A stretch of 64,000 nt of DNA from Linnemannia hyalina (GCA_019671135.1 JAHRHY010000004.1:62001-126000); one strand, 5' to 3'; positions 1 through 9,438 are shown, numbered from the stretch's first letter. Notes: generated from the letters alone by a model not told the origin. Numbers and translations are program-made.

Positions 1-2
1 AG

Positions 3-615
3 CTTCGGGAAGCGGAGAGAGCTAAACGACAGGATGAGGTTGAAGAACGTCGACACAAGGAGTTCATGGAGGTTCTTAAGCAGCAATCGTCAACCAACCA
101 ACTTCTCGCCCAAGGAGGCCATCCATGTTCGGCTCCACCAACCATAGACTACAGTATAAAAATATCTGTCAACACCTATTAAAACAGTGTGTTCCTTGAG
201 AGTACAACAAATCTCATCAGCTTTTTCCTTCCACCAGTCTCCATTTTCTACATTCACCACCACTACTTTGTAACATCATCTACTTTAGCTGAGAAAGCCT
301 TGGACATGATCATCTCATATTGGAAAGGAAATTACTATCTGTAATATCCAGGATCCAATATGAGATGATCATGTCCAAGGCTTTCTCAGCTAAAGTAGAT
401 GATGTTACAAAGTAGTGGTGGTGAATGTAGAAAATGGAGACTGGTGGAAGGAAAAAGCTGATGAGATTTGTTGTACTCTCAAGGAACACACTGTTTTAAT
501 AGGTGTTGACAGATATTTTTATACTGTAGTCTATGGTTGGTGGAGCCGAACATGGATGGCCTCCCAAGTTATAACCGTTATTTCTACTCAAAGGACCGGC
601 CCGGCTTTAATTTAA
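3..615 (+). pseudogene. C-terminal end of a Harbinger-companion-like ORF, split by P1
   Basis: Frame 3 is open from the window edge (3-113) and encodes a charged helical tail (for example KRQDEVEERRHKEF). The frame is cut at codon CAA (111-113) by palindrome P1. Deleting P1 (114-564) and one of the two flanking CAA copies restores the frame, which then runs 568-615 to a TAA stop. The gene converges on the Harbinger transposase at 634-1725. PIF/Harbinger elements usually carry a second, Myb/SANT-like DNA-binding ORF, and this charged tail fits the C-terminus of one, but the diagnostic N-terminal domain is outside the window. The split and the frame restoration are seen directly; the identity is inference. 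Confidence 0.5.
114..564. mobile_element. P1: 451-bp palindromic foldback/MITE-like element
   Basis: This is a near-perfect palindrome. Arms 114-324 and 354-564 (211 bp each) surround a 29-nt asymmetric loop. The termini are GGAGGCC...GGCCTCC. The flanks are CAA (111-113) and CAA (565-567), a 3-bp target site duplication inside an ORF. It has no coding capacity of its own; short ORFs in it recur only because the copies are similar. A 3-bp TSD and GG-starting termini suit a PIF/Harbinger-mobilised non-autonomous element. Other copies are P2 (4079-4529), P3 (11159-11516) and P4 (30264-30714). Confidence 0.8.
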
Positions 616-633
616 ATAAATATCTATTGAATA

Positions 634-1725
634 TTAAAACAAATACTCTGCTGGGGATGGGCTATCGATTCGGAAACGTCTTCCTGTTTGAGAACCATAG
701 TAGCATGTGTGAAGATTAGTAAAAAGAACGGCTATCTTAAAATGATGAGAAAGAGGGGTGGAAAGAACTCGTTGATTTGGCGAGAAATCCATAGCTGCAA
801 AATAGCGTACGACCTTGCCCAGCGCCCATTCCACCACAATGCGTTGCTTGGCCATGTTCGTGTTGAATGTCCTTTGCCAAGGCGGCATCAAGATATGAGC
901 GTGATATGGCCGAAGGACGTGAGCACCAAGCCTGTAAGCAGGGTCTCCGTAAATAGCAAGACGTCGCCTTCCGTCTTGAGACCAGGCATGCTCTCGAAGA
1001 ATGGCTGGTAATTGTGATCGATCAAAGATGGTCAGGTCATGGAGGTTTCCTCGTGCTGAGTTGCTTATATGAATGATGATACCATCTGGAGCTACGACGG
1101 CTTGGTATTTCAAGGCATGGAAACATTTGTGGCCATTGTACATGGATCTTTGGCCAATGGATGGTCGGCAGATTTTTCGAACCGTCCCGTCTATAAAGCC
1201 GAACACAGAACGGTGGGCGGCATTCGCGCCTACGGCCGTGCAGTACTCATCCAGCTTAGCATTACTAAGGCGGTTAACATCCCAATGTAGAGTATCGGCC
1301 CAGCGCTGAGACAAAAAACAGACCGTTGTTCGAATGATCCTAGAGATGGCCGATGGATCGCGATGGAAAATCATTTGCATACGGTTAAGGCTGCACGGGC
1401 TCGACATCCGGAAAAGCGTCAGGCATAACGCCTCTACATTGGTGGCTGAGTCTCGTTTCCCGGTCTTGACAACTCCAGGAAGTAGAAGTAGGTCGCAGAG
1501 CTGGAGTATGTGGCGTGGTCGGAAACGAAACTGCTCAACACATTTTTTGGCTGATAAAATGCGAATATCAAACAAGATACCCGGGAGGAAGATGGTACGT
1601 GGGATGGGCTGTTCAGCTGGGTCATCGTCGTCGTCTTCGTCGTCGGCATAGTCGTCGTCGTATTGGATAAGGTCGCGAGCGACAAGGTTGAGGAGGTATG
1701 CGTTGAATGCAACCAATGCCGCCAT
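634..1725 (-). CDS. PIF/Harbinger (HARBI1-like) DDE transposase nuclease
   Basis: A 363-aa protein with the layout of Harbinger DDE nucleases. It has an acidic patch at about residues 23-35, a helical region with the RxxP-type segment near residues 68-135, then the catalytic core. Candidate catalytic residues are D179 (GFIDGT), D261 (IYGDPAY) and E299 (RIVVEWALG). The length is normal for the family (about 350-450 aa) and the frame is intact, so it may be functional. It would act in the nucleus, cutting terminal inverted repeats and making 3-bp TSDs, normally with the companion protein whose tail lies at 3-615. The start at 1725 is the first Met of the open frame. It is a candidate source of transposition for the P and R elements, whose TSDs are also 3 bp; that link is inference. 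Confidence 0.88.
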   Translation of the reverse strand: MAALVAFNAYLLNLVARDLIQYDDDYADDEDDDDDPAEQPIPRTIFLPGILFDIRILSAKKCVEQFRFRPRHILQLCDLLLLPGVVKTGKRDSATNVEALCLTLFRMSSPCSLNRMQMIFHRDPSAISRIIRTTVCFLSQRWADTLHWDVNRLSNAKLDEYCTAVGANAAHRSVFGFIDGTVRKICRPSIGQRSMYNGHKCFHALKYQAVVAPDGIIIHISNSARGNLHDLTIFDRSQLPAILREHAWSQDGRRRLAIYGDPAYRLGAHVLRPYHAHILMPPWQRTFNTNMAKQRIVVEWALGKVVRYFAAMDFSPNQRVLSTPLSHHFKIAVLFTNLHTCYYGSQTGRRFRIDSPSPAEYLF

Positions 1726-1791
1726 GGAGGTGTTAGAATGAGTTGAAAAGAGAAATGTACCTTTTTTTTTGATCTAGTCATGGGAAATATA

Positions 1792-2474
1792 GGGAAATGT
1801 CTTGGGTCGAAATAGTTAAATATGTTATGGAATACCAATGGAAGTTGCAAGAATTTGTACAGACGATTATGGAAGGAGTTTTTAAAAAGACAACAGATAT
1901 ATCTATAAAGAATACATATACAAAAGCAAAAGAATCCAAATGGACATAGTTATCTAGCAGTATTACAAGAGCAAAACGTAAGGAAAGAGTATCAACATAA
2001 ACATATTTTACATATCGGTAATCGAGGAATAGAATTGGGGGAGATCGCTTTTTTTTGGGCGAGGGAGTACACCCCCCAACCATTGGAATTATATAGTATA
2101 TCAAGAACAGATTTTAAAATAAGAGATACATAATAGGTCAAGTTGGGGGAAACGTTCATCGAGGATATTCAAGCCAATCTGTACATCGAAATGGGAAATG
2201 TCTTGGGTCGAAATAGTTAAATATGTTATGGAATACCAATGGAAGTTGCAAGAATTTGTACAGACGATTATGGAAGGAGTTTTTAAAAAGACAACAGATA
2301 TATCTATAAAGAATACATATACAAAAGCAAAAGAATCCAAATGGACATAGTTATCTAGCAGTATTACAAGAGCAAAACGTAAGGAAAGAGTATCAACATA
2401 AACATATTTTACATATCGGTAATCGAGGAATAGAATTGGGGGAGTGCGCTTTTTTTTGGGCGAGGGAGTACACC
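1792..2474. repeat. Tandem direct duplication, two 282-bp copies
   Basis: Copy A (1792-2073) and copy B (2193-2474) are offset by exactly 401 bp and almost identical; one visible difference is GATCGC versus GTGCGC near the end. Each ends in a T-run followed by GGGCGAGGGAGTACACC, which looks like a DNA-transposon terminus. The 119 bp between them is unrelated. Small ORFs inside on the minus strand are the same in both copies and are probably non-coding. The unit lies upstream of the Harbinger transposase start. Confidence 0.75.
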
Positions 2475-2737
2475 ATTTTTCTCGTCTTTTGTTAAGCTAT
2501 GCCCACCATTTTAAAACACCTACGTTCATATAACATATATAGCATTTATACGTGTGTCCCCGGTGAATCTCATGCATATACATCATGATGATAATGGTAC
2601 CAGCTTGGTTGACAGTACATGAATTTCCTGGGAATAATTCCCATAATACTACTTATGGAAGGTATATATATTGCACATTTTAAAAGTTTATTCCAATAGC
2701 TCAACAACATTGGCTGTATCTAATTCTTCCTCTTGAT
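2475..2737. other. AT-rich non-coding, 3' flank of the Zn-ribbon gene
   Basis: No coding signal is seen. It contains TTTTAAAA at 2678-2685, 52 bp beyond the stop of the minus-strand gene at 2738-3079. This matches the palindromic motif found at the gene borders of E1-E4. Confidence 0.5.
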
Positions 2738-3079
2738 TTACCATGAGACCACTGGCAATCCTTTGATCAAGGCATTTATTATATAAATCTCCTTCTTCTG
2801 CTGGGAAATAATTTGGTTCATCTTATCCATTCCTTTCTCCAATTTTCTGACACGTTTCTTTAACTTCTTATTCTCATACTGTAAATCATCATCGGATTGT
2901 TGCACATCCTCATCTTTCTTACATCTCCCAGATTTCACATGCTTTCCACCATTCTTTTTTGCCTGATAGCTCTCCTTGGAAGACTTTATCTTGCATTCCT
3001 TACATGTATTTCTGGAATCATCGTAGAAATCATATGAAGGCTTCTTTTGGTCACATCTATTGCAAATCCTTTTTGGCAT
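2738..3079 (-). CDS. Small Zn-ribbon plus coiled-coil protein (E2 copy A)
   Basis: A 113-aa protein. The N-terminus has a four-cysteine zinc-ribbon-like knuckle with C6, C9, C26 and C29. This is followed by a basic linker (residues about 30-55) and a heptad-like, charged coiled coil at about 65-105. Such small ribbons resemble the treble-clef start of endonuclease VII-like and DNA-binding proteins, but no catalytic residues are visible, so only zinc binding and oligomerisation are suggested. It is divergent from the 102-aa ORF at 3739-4047 and shares its upstream region, which is now split by R1. A second copy at 16616-16672 is truncated after 19 codons by R2. I do not recognise the family. 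Confidence 0.6.
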   Translation of the reverse strand: MPKRICNRCDQKKPSYDFYDDSRNTCKECKIKSSKESYQAKKNGGKHVKSGRCKKDEDVQQSDDDLQYENKKLKKRVRKLEKGMDKMNQIISQQKKEIYIINALIKGLPVVSW

Positions 3080-3738
3080 ATTAGGCGGAATGGTGATCTC
3101 TTGATACTTGATATACCACGTTTTTTCCCGGGAATATTTCTCTCAATGTTTGTGTTTGAGGGCCATACACAACAATATCTAATATAGATGTCAAGTTGTA
3201 TCTATATAGCGGCCCCTTCATGTGCAGAGGATATAAAAAGGCATATAAAAAATATCCAAAGCCCAAGGAACGGAGTGTTTACTTCCATAACTGACATATC
3301 TCTTCATAGTGGGCAACAGAACACAGAATAAAATAGCAATAGACAGCACATGTTTTTTTAAAATGTAATCTCTCCCCTGTATTTCGCCCCAAAGATACAG
3401 TTGAGAGTACAAGTGCTTTAGATGATGACATACAAGAACTACTCTGGCGAATCTTGCAGTGAGGGTTACAGGTTAATAGTAGATGGACATATTCAAGAGT
3501 GTGGTGTGCGAAAAATAAGAAGACTTTGTTGTTTGGAGAATAGGTTGGTGTTTAGTAGGATAGTTGAACAAAAAATGTTACAATGGTTGTCTTATATGCT
3601 TGGTATCATATATACATTCTCATCCCATAGTCGCTATGGATATTGTCGAGATCTACAGAGATGTAACAAACACCATATGATAACTTGGACCTGAAAGGCC
3701 TCCATAAGGGAGTAATTGACAAATAAGTATATAGCGGG
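3080..3738. promoter_or_regulatory. Divergent intergenic region of E2, interrupted by R1
   Basis: Without R1 (3209-3703) this is about 160 bp between two divergent start codons, as preserved at 16456-16615. The conserved blocks include CCCGGGAATATTTCTCTCAA and GGGAGTAATTGACAAATAAG. It should hold promoters for both genes, but no clear TATA box can be assigned. Confidence 0.4.
3209..3703 (+). mobile_element. R1: 495-bp MITE-like repeat with ATA target duplication
   Basis: The termini are GCGGCCCCTTCATGTGC and, on the other strand, GGAGGCCTTTCAGGTCC: imperfect inverted ends. Flanking ATA (3206-3208) and ATA (3704-3706) form a 3-bp TSD. The paralogous empty site near 16490 (GTATCTATTCAAGGGAG) lacks the insert, which proves insertion. 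It contains TATAAAAAGG-type and TTTTTAAAA-type sequences but no convincing gene. Five other full copies are exactly 495 bp. Confidence 0.82.
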
Positions 3739-4047
3739 ATGAGCATCTGGACGTCTTATCGCCGCAAATATATCATGCCCAGGCCTACACGTTTAACCAA
3801 AGCACGCCAGCAGGAAGTTGTTGCAGATTTTATTTATGAGAAGAATCTGGAATTGTGTATGTTTGTCTATTTGGATGAATTTTTAGATCATCATCGTAAC
3901 CTCTTTCCACAAGATGCCACTATATTTGGCACTAACGGCATAAAAAAGTTATTAGAGGCATCTTATCAACTCCTACGTGACAAAATACGTGCAGATGGAT
4001 TACTTACCGAGAAAGACGCTGGTGAATATATGCTTAGAAAAAAATGA
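3739..4047 (+). CDS. Small helical protein upstream of Rep (E2 copy A)
   Basis: 102 aa, or 90 aa if the internal ATG at 3775 (MPRPTRLTKAR) is used. The internal start aligns better with the start of the E1 counterpart at 6150. It is rich in basic and charged helices, with no motif I recognise. It is nearly identical to the copy at 16147-16455, where it sits 45 bp upstream of a Rep gene on the same strand. Here the Rep gene has been replaced: P2 begins at 4079, about where the Rep start should be. Conservation of the frame in two copies and the same position in E1 argue for a real gene, perhaps a DNA-binding or regulatory partner of Rep. Confidence 0.6.
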   Translation: MSIWTSYRRKYIMPRPTRLTKARQQEVVADFIYEKNLELCMFVYLDEFLDHHRNLFPQDATIFGTNGIKKLLEASYQLLRDKIRADGLLTEKDAGEYMLRKK

Positions 4048-4078
4048 CGACCTAAATTATAGACTTTTTAAAACCTAA

Positions 4079-4529
4079 GGAGGCCATCCATGTTCGGCTC
4101 CACCAACCATAGACTACAGTATAAAAATATCTGTCAACACCTATTAAAACAGTGTGTTCCTTGAGAGTACAACAAATCTCATCAGCTTTTTCCTTCCACC
4201 AGTCTCCATTTTCTACATTCACCACCACTACTTTGTAACATCATCTACTTTAGCTGAGAAAGCCTTGGACATGATCATCTCATATTGGAAAGGAAATTAC
4301 TATCTGTAATATCCAGGATCCAATATGAGATGATCATGTCCAAGGCTTTCTCAGCTAAAGTAGATGATGTTACAAAGTAGTGGTGGTGAATGTAGAAAAT
4401 GGAGACTGGTGGAAGGAAAAAGCTGATGAGATTTGTTGTACTCTCAAGGAACACACTGTTTTAATAGGTGTTGACAGATATTTTTATACTGTAGTCTATG
4501 GTTGGTGGAGCCGAACATGGATGGCCTCC
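4079..4529. mobile_element. P2: palindromic element capping the left end of E1
   Basis: A 451-bp copy with the same arms and loop orientation as P1. Its left flank is TAA, from E2 copy A; its right flank is the first base of the E1 inverted repeat (TAGTAGAGC). There is no matching TSD. P2 abuts E1 exactly as P3 does at the other end, so either P is the outermost part of E1 or it was copied to both ends by homogenisation. Confidence 0.8.
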
Positions 4530-6003
4530 TAGTAGAGCATTTGTTTTCGTGTTTATATAATTAGCGATGGTTACTAATATCTCCTTTTCATGATATATCC
4601 TATGTGTATATCCAATATAGCACTCGTGATACTGGTGATGATGTAGTGGTAGTTTTAAAAAAAAAGTTGGATCCCGATTTTTTTAAAAAGTAGCATAGTG
4701 GCTTTAACAAACATTGGTTGTTGGAAAGAAAGGGTAGCTGATACGTTTTTAATGGCGTTATTGCTACACTTTCTCAACAATATTCGACATTCGACATTTG
4801 ACATTCGGCATTCGATTCGACAGCTGACAAACTGTAGTTATTACCATAGTTATGATATTTGATATGAACGCATTTTGGATGACCTCGTGATTATCGTGAT
4901 GTTTAATTTTAATACATTCTTGATAAACTCGTAAGTATTACAATGTTTAATGTTGACATACTTTAGGTAAGCCCACGATTTGCACGACGTTTAATATTAT
5001 TACACTTTGGTTAACTTACAATTGTTATAGCATTTATTGTTATACAGATTGTAGGTAATTACGACAATGGTAAAAACAGAGATATCGCAATTAGACCATG
5101 CATTGTGGGTAGTTGTAGATATAACAATTATATCGTTTAAAATAGACGTTTCTTAAAACACATCACATATTTTATAATGCAAATGGCTATTATATTACAA
5201 CGTTTCTATTGCATTTTGTGTGATAACAAGATAGAAAAAATGTATTGTTAATAGAGTAATTATGTCGTTAAAAATAGACGTTTCTTAAAACACATCACAT
5301 ATTTCGTGATGCAAATGGATATAAACATCGTGGCGTTTCTATCGCATTTTGTGTGATAATAAGGTAGAGAAAATGTGTTGTTAACAGAGTAATTATGTCG
5401 TTTAAAATGGACGTTTCTTAAAACGTATCACATATTTCGTGATGCAAATGGGTATGAACATTGTGACATTTCTATCGCATTTTGTGTGATAACAAGACAG
5501 AAAAAAGAAGTTGTTAACAGAATAGTTATGTCGTTTAAAATAGACGTTTCTTAAAACACATTACATATTTCGTGATGCAAATGGGTATGAACATTGTGAC
5601 ATTTCTATTGCATTTTGTGTAATAATAAGGTAGAGAAAATGTGTTGTTTAAAGAGCAACTATGTCTTTAAAAATAGACGTTTCTTAAAACGTACCCCATA
5701 TTTCGTGATGCAAATGGGTATGAACATTGTGACATTTCTATCGCATTTTGTATGATAACAAGACAGAAAAAAGAAGTTGTATAAATAAAAGTTATGTAGA
5801 CTTAGGAAATGTCTATAAAATATCGTTTGTATACTTTGGTGGTTGGGAGAAAATTGGTGGTTACAAAAAAGTTGTCGCAAAACCGCCATGATGAAATACT
5901 TTGACATCTGGTTGAGGGGCTTGTTCCCCTATCGTGTTTATCGTTAATAGTTTTAAAAAATCCAAAAGTGTGTTATATAAAGGAATTTTTGCTAATAGTT
6001 TAC
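4530..6003 (+). repeat. E1 left terminal inverted repeat
   Basis: 1474 bp, matched to 9419-11158. The outermost 600 bp contain short repeats: CGACATTCGACATTTGACAT-type units at about 4785-4822 and ~58-bp degenerate units at 4845-5045. Five ~133-bp iterated units follow (about 5135-5790). The inner 60 bp include a TATATAAAGG box facing inward and TTTTAAAAAA at 5951-5960. No gene is contained. Confidence 0.85.
5135..5790. repeat. Iteron-like tandem array, 5 units of ~133 bp
   Basis: The anchor GACGTTTCTTAAAAC recurs at 5145, 5277, 5410, 5543 and 5676. Each unit carries CACATATTTCGTGATGCAAA and a conserved CGCATTTTGTGTGATAA block. Iterated units next to a Rep-like gene are what replication origins of Rep-dependent replicons look like; here that is inference. 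Confidence 0.75.
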
Positions 6004-6149
6004 GTTTAAATTCTCTTGAAATAGATGATATATGCATTATATTTCTATCCAATCTATCATGGAATATGAGATAACTTCTTTTATAGTGCAACAAATCTAA
6101 AAGTGTATTGTAGTATAGGCATTTTTCCTAATGGTTTACTAGTTATGCA
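6004..6149 (+). promoter_or_regulatory. Upstream region of the 81-aa ORF with a duplicated promoter-like block
   Basis: A block AAAAGTGTATTGTAGTATAG...CCTAATGGTTTAC (about 6098-6140) is a diverged copy of AAAAGTGTGTTATATAAAGG...GCTAATAGTTTAC at the inner edge of the inverted repeat. The same block in the right inverted repeat lies just before the DDE gene start, so it is probably a core promoter. Confidence 0.45.
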
Positions 6150-6395
6150 ATGCCAACACTTAAAGAAATTAAGCAAATAATAGCCATTTATATACATGAG
6201 CATCATATGGATCCTACAATGGCAATGTACTTGAGAGCTGTTTTGTTACGTGGTAAGTCTCAGCAAGAACTAAATGGTATGTCAAAGGAAGAACTGTGGG
6301 GATTGGTAGACTTTTTTGCACCAGATTTACAAAAACATATGCATGCAATTGGAGCATTATCATGGTCAGCACACCGAAAATTTGCTTCAGAGTAA
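6150..6395 (+). CDS. Small protein upstream of Rep in E1
   Basis: 81 aa, predicted mostly helical and of mixed charge. The beginning (MPTLKEIKQII) and position match the 102-aa ORF of E2 when that is started at its internal ATG. It ends 55 bp before the Rep start, with TTTTTAAAAA at 6401-6410 in between, the same order as in E2. The function is unknown; a regulator or Rep accessory factor is possible. Confidence 0.5.
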   Translation: MPTLKEIKQIIAIYIHEHHMDPTMAMYLRAVLLRGKSQQELNGMSKEELWGLVDFFAPDLQKHMHAIGALSWSAHRKFASE

Positions 6396-6450
6396 AGTGG
6401 TTTTTAAAAAGTTTGTAGTACATATCTCTGCAAACAGTAAGCTATTCAAC

Positions 6451-8103
6451 ATGTCCGCTATACCTAAATCCATTAACAAGGCGCTGAACTCATATGCCCA
6501 TCTTATCTCTGATGTGGGCAAAGAGATTGCATTGCCTGGCAAACCGAAGACGGGCTGGAAAAAGTACTCAGAGATATTCTGCGATAGTTTAATACTCTGG
6601 GGATTGCACAACCGGGCTGCACTTGTTGACGAGCAGCGCAAAAACACCACTTCCAATATTCGCGAAGCTTTTAAAGGCCTCGATGTTAGCCACTCCATGG
6701 TTAAAGTTGTTAACGAGGGTTATATCAAAGACAATAGTTTTTTTAGCTCTAAACTACTAGAAAAACATAGAAAAAAGTTTAGAAGTTCGGCCTTATACCA
6801 TGCTGGTTACTTTAGCATTAAGGTAACGCTCCATGAACTAGAGGCCATATCTCTAATATCCGAGATAATACCAATACTTGATGAACTGGAGGTTGACTAC
6901 GTTATCCTTCATGATATAGATATTGCTACGGATTGTAGATATGTCACAAGCCGTCCAATTCTTCAACAGTACCTTCAAGAGAGATTTGGAGAAAATTTAG
7001 ATATTGCCAACGATCTCCATAAGGTTGGTAACCACTGTCTTTCTTGGTTTGGAGTCACCGAAAAAGACCAAAAGGTCCGTTGTAAGGTCTACAACAAACT
7101 TGTACAGATGTTGGAGAGTGCTGAAGTAAAAATGTCGTTGGGTTCAAGAATGGAGAATTTTGTCATGGATGTGGATAAGGACCTACATAAGAGACTTCGA
7201 AAGGCAAAGAAAACAGGTCTAACAAGACTTGAACTTACCTTTTATGGACAGGAGATATATACATTCTCCTATTATAAAGGAGTTTTGGATGCCATAAAGG
7301 AAGAGATCCAAGAATGTCCCACCTTCTGCGTAAAGCACAAGGCATATTGGAAGTACATAGTTGGCAATATATCATCCATGGTAGGTATTCATGTAACAAT
7401 GGGTGAAAAATCGGCATTCGCATATTGCCATTGGTGGAACTCTGTTACAGGTAAGAAGTATGGTTCATATCGTAACAATGTCGAGAAAGAGGAAGCAATG
7501 ACGTTGTTAGCCAACTATAGCTTCAACGATAGACCAATATACTTTTTGGAGGTTGAGATGGATGAGAATAGCATCAAGGATATTACAGTTACCAAGTACA
7601 AACGGCCTGACGAATGTACAGCAATAACACTTGTTGCAGGAGCACATAAAGGCATGTACCCATACATTTACGATGATGATGTTTTACAATTCGAGGATAT
7701 GGGTATAGTGGAGGTAGATAATGTAAAGATCCAATGGCCTGAGAGAAGAATCCGCAAAGGTGCACCACCAATTGTTGATATTCATCTAGAAAACATGAAT
7801 GGTGAGAATTTTATACAAGTCCATGATAGAGCTATCCACAAAGCAACATATAAAGCTGGATATAATGTACTTGAAATAAATACCAGCTATACAGTCATAG
7901 CAATTGCAATGGATATGTATCACAACAAAGAATATATTTTTGCAACATTGTCCAATGGTATTAAAGTACGATGTGGACTTAGTTTAGAAATAAAGATCGT
8001 TGCATGGCTGGAAGAATATCCCGATGGCCAAGTTCCGTATATGAATTTCACCACATTGCAATGCAGAACTGTTCGCGGGTTCAAGGATATTTATATACGT
8101 TAA
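6451..8103 (+). CDS. Rep-like protein (candidate Rep_trans/phage gpII-type initiator)
   Basis: 550 aa from the ATG at 6451, chosen because MSAIPKSINKALN aligns with the start of the E2 Rep (MSPTKESLINKAIN); the frame is open 45 codons further upstream. Key motifs are HDIDIATDC (154-162), KVYNKLVQMLES (212-223), TRLELTF (258-264) and CHWWNSVTGKKYG (326-338). The order acidic DxDxxxD strand, YNK, then RxE strand is the pattern of the Rep_trans / filamentous-phage replication initiation superfamily, where a tyrosine nicks the origin. No database search was possible, so the family call is tentative. The C-terminal 200 residues are a separate domain. It is convergent with the DDE gene. It appears intact and is the only complete Rep in the window. 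Confidence 0.5.
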   Translation: MSAIPKSINKALNSYAHLISDVGKEIALPGKPKTGWKKYSEIFCDSLILWGLHNRAALVDEQRKNTTSNIREAFKGLDVSHSMVKVVNEGYIKDNSFFSSKLLEKHRKKFRSSALYHAGYFSIKVTLHELEAISLISEIIPILDELEVDYVILHDIDIATDCRYVTSRPILQQYLQERFGENLDIANDLHKVGNHCLSWFGVTEKDQKVRCKVYNKLVQMLESAEVKMSLGSRMENFVMDVDKDLHKRLRKAKKTGLTRLELTFYGQEIYTFSYYKGVLDAIKEEIQECPTFCVKHKAYWKYIVGNISSMVGIHVTMGEKSAFAYCHWWNSVTGKKYGSYRNNVEKEEAMTLLANYSFNDRPIYFLEVEMDENSIKDITVTKYKRPDECTAITLVAGAHKGMYPYIYDDDVLQFEDMGIVEVDNVKIQWPERRIRKGAPPIVDIHLENMNGENFIQVHDRAIHKATYKAGYNVLEINTSYTVIAIAMDMYHNKEYIFATLSNGIKVRCGLSLEIKIVAWLEEYPDGQVPYMNFTTLQCRTVRGFKDIYIR

Positions 8104-8119
8104 GAATGCTAATAGATAG

Positions 8120-8130
8120 TTTTTAAAAAT
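8120..8130. terminator. Palindromic T5A5 shared 3' signal
   Basis: TTTTTAAAAAT lies in the 37-bp gap between two convergent stop codons (8103 on plus, 8141 on minus). Being symmetric, it could serve both genes as a termination or processing signal. The same motif recurs beside nearly all genes of E1-E4. Confidence 0.4.
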
Positions 8131-8140
8131 TACAATGGGC

Positions 8141-9400
8141 TTACTTTGTACGCTTATATGATGGAATCTCCACTCCTGCAAAAATTTCACGTCGCTTATT
8201 AGTCGGCTCTTCCCGTTGTTTATCCTCGACATCCATAGTAGTCATCTCCAAGAACTGCTCTTGTAACTTTGTTATATCTCGTGCATCATGCAACATCTCA
8301 TCCACTGGAATATAATCCAAGATTTGTTCCATTGCACCATTGGCATATGGAAAGTCGAAGCCATCTCTAATCCAGGCACTATGAATGGGTTCCAGATTTA
8401 ACTGCAGTAGTGCCACCATCTTCTTGATGTTCATAAGTAAGAGACACAATCGCAATTGCAAATTATATGTTTCTATCTTGGTTACCAACACTGGTTTCCT
8501 ATTGTTGTGCTTCTCAAAGGTTGCTCCAAGATCTCCAAATTCGGCTTCTATCTGAGAGCGGAAACTGCCGAAAATCTTATTGTAGTTAGTTTCATCTTGT
8601 GCAAGATCTTTCCCACGGCTTTTGCGAATTGGATAACAAAAGTTTTTCTTGCTCATGCTTGTTTCTTCTACTATTTTCTTAATGTATTGTGTGTACCCTC
8701 CATCCAATGCAATACAATCTAGCTCGTGGATGTGCTTATGTATCTTCATACCAACCAACATAGTACCATCGTTGTTATCCTTGCAAGGTAGCGATTTAGA
8801 GACTAGTATTGCCATGCCATTGCAATCGACACACACTTGCGTTCTTACACCAGATTTCTTCAGCTTGTAAGAGTACATGTCTGAGCTAGACTTTTCTTCA
8901 CATGAAAGACGTGTATCATGACCATCCAAATGCAATGTTACATGTGGGAATAGTGGTGGATTCCTGAGTTTAGCAGAAATCAAGCGTATAGGAAATGTGG
9001 AGAACATATTCGCAAGTGCATGGTTAATATGCTTCGAATGCACATTATAGTTAGTCTTGTAGAACTCTGTATGAATGGAGTGGAAACTACTTTTTGGTAT
9101 GTGGGTTGACATTCCATCCATTGCCAAGCCTGCAACTAAGTGGTACAATATCAACAATCCTTTGTCGACTTCTCTGTATGGACCTGGATACTGCTTGAGA
9201 GACCAAATAACTACAAGAAAGTAGAATACAGGAATTGCACCTAATCTTCTTATAAGTAAGTCTTTAACAGTTTTCATGTGTGCTACTAGCTTCAACGCAG
9301 TCCTATGATTATTGGATGGTTCTTGCGTAGGCCATTCTGCATCCAAAAAAGTCCATTCATCCTCTAACAACCGTTGAAATAGGCGCTTTAAATTTGCCAT
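8141..9400 (-). CDS. DDE superfamily nuclease/transposase of E1
   Basis: 419 aa from the ATG at 9400 (MANLKRLFQRLL), chosen because it aligns with MDLTKHFQQLL of the E3/E4 homologues. The catalytic triad candidates are D159 (LHLDGHDT), D233 (IALDGGY) and E285 (RSQIEAEFG), with 51 residues between the last two. The block FGSFRSQIEAEFG with preceding Asn is typical of the IS5/Harbinger DDE_Tnp_4 type. It is about half identical to the E3/E4 proteins by eye. It probably cuts or joins the element's ends in the nucleus. The frame is intact and unspliced. A TATA-like GTTATATAAAGG lies about 40 bp upstream, inside the right inverted repeat. Confidence 0.75.
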   Translation of the reverse strand: MANLKRLFQRLLEDEWTFLDAEWPTQEPSNNHRTALKLVAHMKTVKDLLIRRLGAIPVFYFLVVIWSLKQYPGPYREVDKGLLILYHLVAGLAMDGMSTHIPKSSFHSIHTEFYKTNYNVHSKHINHALANMFSTFPIRLISAKLRNPPLFPHVTLHLDGHDTRLSCEEKSSSDMYSYKLKKSGVRTQVCVDCNGMAILVSKSLPCKDNNDGTMLVGMKIHKHIHELDCIALDGGYTQYIKKIVEETSMSKKNFCYPIRKSRGKDLAQDETNYNKIFGSFRSQIEAEFGDLGATFEKHNNRKPVLVTKIETYNLQLRLCLLLMNIKKMVALLQLNLEPIHSAWIRDGFDFPYANGAMEQILDYIPVDEMLHDARDITKLQEQFLEMTTMDVEDKQREEPTNKRREIFAGVEIPSYKRTK

Positions 9401-9438
9401 GACTGTAATTACAACCTGGTAAACTATTAGCAAAAATT

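Noticed and set aside
415..615. MVVNVENGDWW... ORF recurring in P copies
   Set aside because: It lies within a palindrome arm and recurs only because P copies are near-identical; it overruns into unrelated flanks.
3218..3694. 64-aa and 90-aa ORFs in every R copy
   Set aside because: Both strands carry them, no domain is visible, and R0 breaks them; they are by-products of repeat identity.
5135..5790. CRISPR-like spaced repeats
   Set aside because: Units are ~133 bp, contiguous and diverged without unique spacers, in a eukaryotic genome.
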